From assembly GCA_002104895.1 (NCBI GenBank), contig MCFG01000437.1, positions 1 to 52,437 on the forward strand: 52,437 nucleotides of DNA. The letters are read 5' to 3'. Shown here in pieces: positions 50,901 through 52,437 of the stretch. A program made the position numbers and the translations under genes. The stretch's first letter is position 1. Every line of letters starts with the position of its first letter. The stretch comes from Anaeromyces robustus (taxonomy: Eukaryota; Neocallimastigomycota; Neocallimastigomycetes; Neocallimastigales; Neocallimastigaceae). The notes under the pieces are model-generated. The model saw only the letters and a list, made by a program, of their open reading frames with translations, was not told the origin of the DNA and ran no database searches.

Positions 50901-52165
50901 TTATTAGTAAAATGAAAAATAAAGTTAGTAAGGCTTTGTTTTCAATTCAGGGTTTTTTAAAAAATGATCTGATTCCTATTCCTCTTAAAAGAACTTTATT
51001 CTCTGCAAAAGTTATTGGACAAGTTTCCTATTACGCGCCTTTGCTTGGTTCTAACAAAAACAATACTAGTTCTACACAAACAATAATTAACAAAGGTTTT
51101 TATTGGATTTTAGGCTACTCGAAACCTAATTCTTTTGTTTCTATTTATTGCATCTCAAAAGAACTCAATATTCCTCCACTTTCTGGTAAATGTGCTTTAG
51201 CTCAGGTTAGATGTTTTAATAAGTGGAAGGACTCCAACTGCATTATCTCAAAGATAGTTAATAATGTTGCTACAACAAGAAAATGGACTTGGGACAAAGA
51301 AAGTAAAATATTAAATGATAAATTAAACAATATTTCATCCTCTACTAAAGAAATTATGGAATTCTATTGGGACAGAGACATGAACAGTGATAAATCAATT
51401 AAAGCTAAAACTTATAAATTGTACAACTTTGAAGAATCAAGAAGTTACTTAAAGCTTAATCTAGAATTTCCTGAATATAGCAAAGGTTTTCGGTGGATAC
51501 TTAGGGCAAGATGTGGATATAAAATTGATGCTAGAGTTGCAAAAGCTGCTAAAATGATTAATAATTCTTGTCCTAATTGTTGTTCATGTTGTTTCCATTG
51601 TGAGAGTTATCAGAGAATTGATCATTGGTTTATAAATTGTTTCTTATTTAAAAATCTTCGTATTGATCACTTCTCTGATTTAGATAGAAATTTTTTTTAT
51701 TTTTTAGATAGTCTTTTTAATAGTTTAGTTAGGACCAGTAATAACCCTAGTGTGGATAATAGAATAAATAATATTGTTAAGGGTTATAAAAGTAGTAATA
51801 ATAGTATAAGTAATATAGATATATTAGGTAGTAAAAAAATAGTTAATAGGTATAGAATATATATTTTTTTAATTGGTGGTAGAGATTATGGTTTTAGTGA
51901 TAGAATTAACAATAGTCCATACAAAAAGGAATGGGAATGTTTGTTTAAGTGTCAGACTGAATCTGGTACTTATTCAAAATCCCCATTCTTGTTGCGATCT
52001 GCGGCTCTATTGAATGATATCATGCCTGTTGTCTGTAAAAGACAACATATATTATTCAATAAATTTAAAACCAACCTCTCCAGGAACGTCAATGCTGATA
52101 ACACAGTAGGACAGCCTAGTAGGGCAAATGCCGATCCTATTTCCGACCCTAGTGGAATAGGATAG
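47930..52165 (+). CDS. LINE-type retrotransposon polyprotein (endonuclease and reverse transcriptase)
   Basis: A single 1411-residue ORF. Residues about 1-125 may fold as an RRM-like module (strand TSIIFINGL, a helix, then GWYFRIKVL). A Ser/Asn linker (126-180) carries a 14-residue repeat. Residues 190-410 are an AP-type endonuclease: Asn195 in SWNTNGW, Glu223 in QET, Asp333/Asn335 in VGDFNM, Asp398/His399 in SDHKP. Residues about 640-960 are reverse transcriptase: ASGPDGIP, LDLKKAYDSV, GVRQGCPLSP and the catalytic FADD at 905-908. A Cys/His-rich segment (CPNCCSCCFHCESY, about 1215) is a zinc-knuckle-like C-terminal motif. It copies its RNA into DNA at nicked target sites. No stop or frameshift is visible, so it may be active. 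Clade is uncertain: L1/Tx1-like or Tad-like. Confidence 0.93.
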   Translation: MVRNFYNSNENSNVFVRGFRCYGTDINNTSIIFINGLHSWTNAYMMDFLESNLKEFNKYILSVKRSMCSRGWYFRIKVLSSDFKFDDFKKKFVSYISNASLSYSNCTHYIRKRSLQQIRNQLFSPSTNFNDSINNQSNSTTNLNDSINNQSNSTTTSSQSNTSDSFQRNSLVSIHSNLNTLNSIKDKFTFCLSWNTNGWNHEKKDSIEYFITLFKPLFLCFQETKNGSGANSSQPCKVTIPNYRYFVRRAVDSIPGMRGLFLGYHKSCQAILEENSFNYIISLTNYNIYDSKCSVGNVYIPVSSHSTQVKCALAEVIDWLNIHRDHASILVGDFNMKTVDLEEKISPINGWIILPLNSSRISWVQGNLSSDIDHALVNYKMLNLISYASFIDYHPVSDHKPMLVYCKKNFVDLSFTHPKKVVQWNRIRCKEMKNDIVDNNKFAILNNEIFNNPSLSIDDLVDKFINTSNSIAEDLEITSSTEIRKSMFHMSRNIYCLQRIKSLKYRQIKKSHLDYEPNQFIILVASYNKLCQSIHKKCNEFRRQNYLFWIKVGCEATLKNDSRKSWSWIKKNIKNINQELFIPHPIRDHQDNLVYSTKDQLDVWCNYYKKLSYDSTGHSMNKKFWKNSPAINRIKSGNNIVWDINQDISIEEIKKAILSIPNFKASGPDGIPIEFYKALIPDSSSNDSVNNDSYVPAGLSCFCFLINRIWNGDFPIFWNNASIVSIPKKGDLSNCDNYRGISLINNGIKILSKIIASRISEYGISHGFIRPEQFGFRNKEECISLYISILSICQRRKFKGEDTYIAFLDLKKAYDSVPIYNILSKIYTLGIQGKCFQFLENLYLSSKACVKINGQFSDSFSILKGVRQGCPLSPILFNLFINDIFNDCLHNGVKIDTEYCCGGLFADDIVLCAPSRSRMNKLLRLVGKWAKDNEMTFGINKCGTLAVRHENSEYILREDPTFYLTGIAIPKTDCYTYLGVPFHKTLDLKFVISKMKNKVSKALFSIQGFLKNDLIPIPLKRTLFSAKVIGQVSYYAPLLGSNKNNTSSTQTIINKGFYWILGYSKPNSFVSIYCISKELNIPPLSGKCALAQVRCFNKWKDSNCIISKIVNNVATTRKWTWDKESKILNDKLNNISSSTKEIMEFYWDRDMNSDKSIKAKTYKLYNFEESRSYLKLNLEFPEYSKGFRWILRARCGYKIDARVAKAAKMINNSCPNCCSCCFHCESYQRIDHWFINCFLFKNLRIDHFSDLDRNFFYFLDSLFNSLVRTSNNPSVDNRINNIVKGYKSSNNSISNIDILGSKKIVNRYRIYIFLIGGRDYGFSDRINNSPYKKEWECLFKCQTESGTYSKSPFLLRSAALLNDIMPVVCKRQHILFNKFKTNLSRNVNADNTVGQPSRANADPISDPSGIG
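48308..48392 (+). repeat. 42-bp tandem duplication in the LINE linker
   Basis: Two adjacent near-identical 42-nt units encode NFNDSINNQSNSTT and NLNDSINNQSNSTT. Confidence 0.9.
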
Positions 52166-52365
52166 ATCAATTTTACTTTAATTCTATATTTAGAATTAAG
52201 GGCTGTATGGATTTATTGTTTTTAAATATTATTATACTTCTTTTTTTCCTCCAGTATTATCTATTATTATCTATAATATTTTACTGGTTTTTATTTTTTT
52301 TTAGTATCATTTTTTTTCATTATGTGTTTTTTTTTTATGATTCATGTATTTTAATATTTAAATTC

Positions 52366-52371
52366 AATAAA
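52366..52371 (+). terminator. AATAAA polyadenylation signal of the LINE
   Basis: A canonical AATAAA lies 24 nt before the terminal poly(A) run that starts at 52396, the expected spacing for the end of a retrotransposed transcript. Confidence 0.85.
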
Positions 52372-52392
52372 GTTGACATACAAATTGTGTGC

Positions 52393-52437
<45 letters not shown>

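Larger units (their letters stand above)
47930..52437 (+). mobile_element. LINE retrotransposon, apparently intact, cut by the window edge
   Basis: The element comprises the ORF, a 230-bp 3' UTR (52166-52395) and a terminal run of at least 42 A. The true 5' end is not defined; 5' UTR may begin somewhere in 47440-47929. The target-site duplication cannot be checked because the right flank is outside the window. Confidence 0.88.

Overview
This is a window of nuclear DNA from an extremely A+T-rich eukaryote. Introns are short with GT-AG ends, non-coding DNA is almost pure A/T with many microsatellites, and several proteins carry polyasparagine runs encoded by AAT repeats. The gene content (type I metacaspases, a DIP2/Cmr2-type protein, CDK11, Gar1, an Ind1/NUBPL-type P-loop ATPase) together with the composition fits an anaerobic gut fungus (Neocallimastigomycota) best. 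A dictyostelid would share the composition but fits the metacaspases less well. The organism assignment is an inference; no rRNA gene is present to settle it.

Layout. 3-4916 (+): C-terminal part of a BEACH-family-like scaffold with a ConA/LamG-like domain broken by asparagine runs; it stops where a PH-BEACH module would be expected. 6054-12600 (-): a complete ten-exon DIP2-like gene (1637 codons) rebuilt across nine introns. 13716-16626 (+): a seven-exon CDK11 (PITSLRE) kinase, divergent from DIP2 over a 1.1 kb shared upstream region. 20067-21983 (+): an unrecognised 638-residue protein with an SR-like stretch. 23647-25964 (+): an eight-exon Ind1/NUBPL-like ATPase with a presequence-like N-terminus and a 27-nt exon over the P-loop. 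27246-28860 (-): a five-exon GAR1 with a C-terminal RGG tail.

From about 30 kb the window turns accessory: a compound inverted/direct repeat (30022-30564), a broken ankyrin-repeat gene with two in-frame stops and an apparent frameshift (30674-31824), a 19-bp minisatellite, a perfect 21-bp hairpin, and a MITE-like element with matching terminal inverted repeats and a 9-bp target duplication (34817-35379). Three intronless metacaspase paralogs lie in tandem on the + strand (36550, 40779, 45337). The third uses many more C-ending codons than the others.

The right end holds an apparently intact LINE-type retrotransposon (endonuclease plus reverse transcriptase in one 1411-residue ORF, with AATAAA and an A42 tail). 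It is preceded by a 135-bp gapless relic of a related copy (about 89% identical) and a structured GC-richer islet. The housekeeping genes act in separate pathways (lipid homeostasis, transcription/splicing kinase, Fe-S protein maturation, H/ACA snoRNP) and show no operon-like logic. The metacaspases are one tandemly duplicated family.
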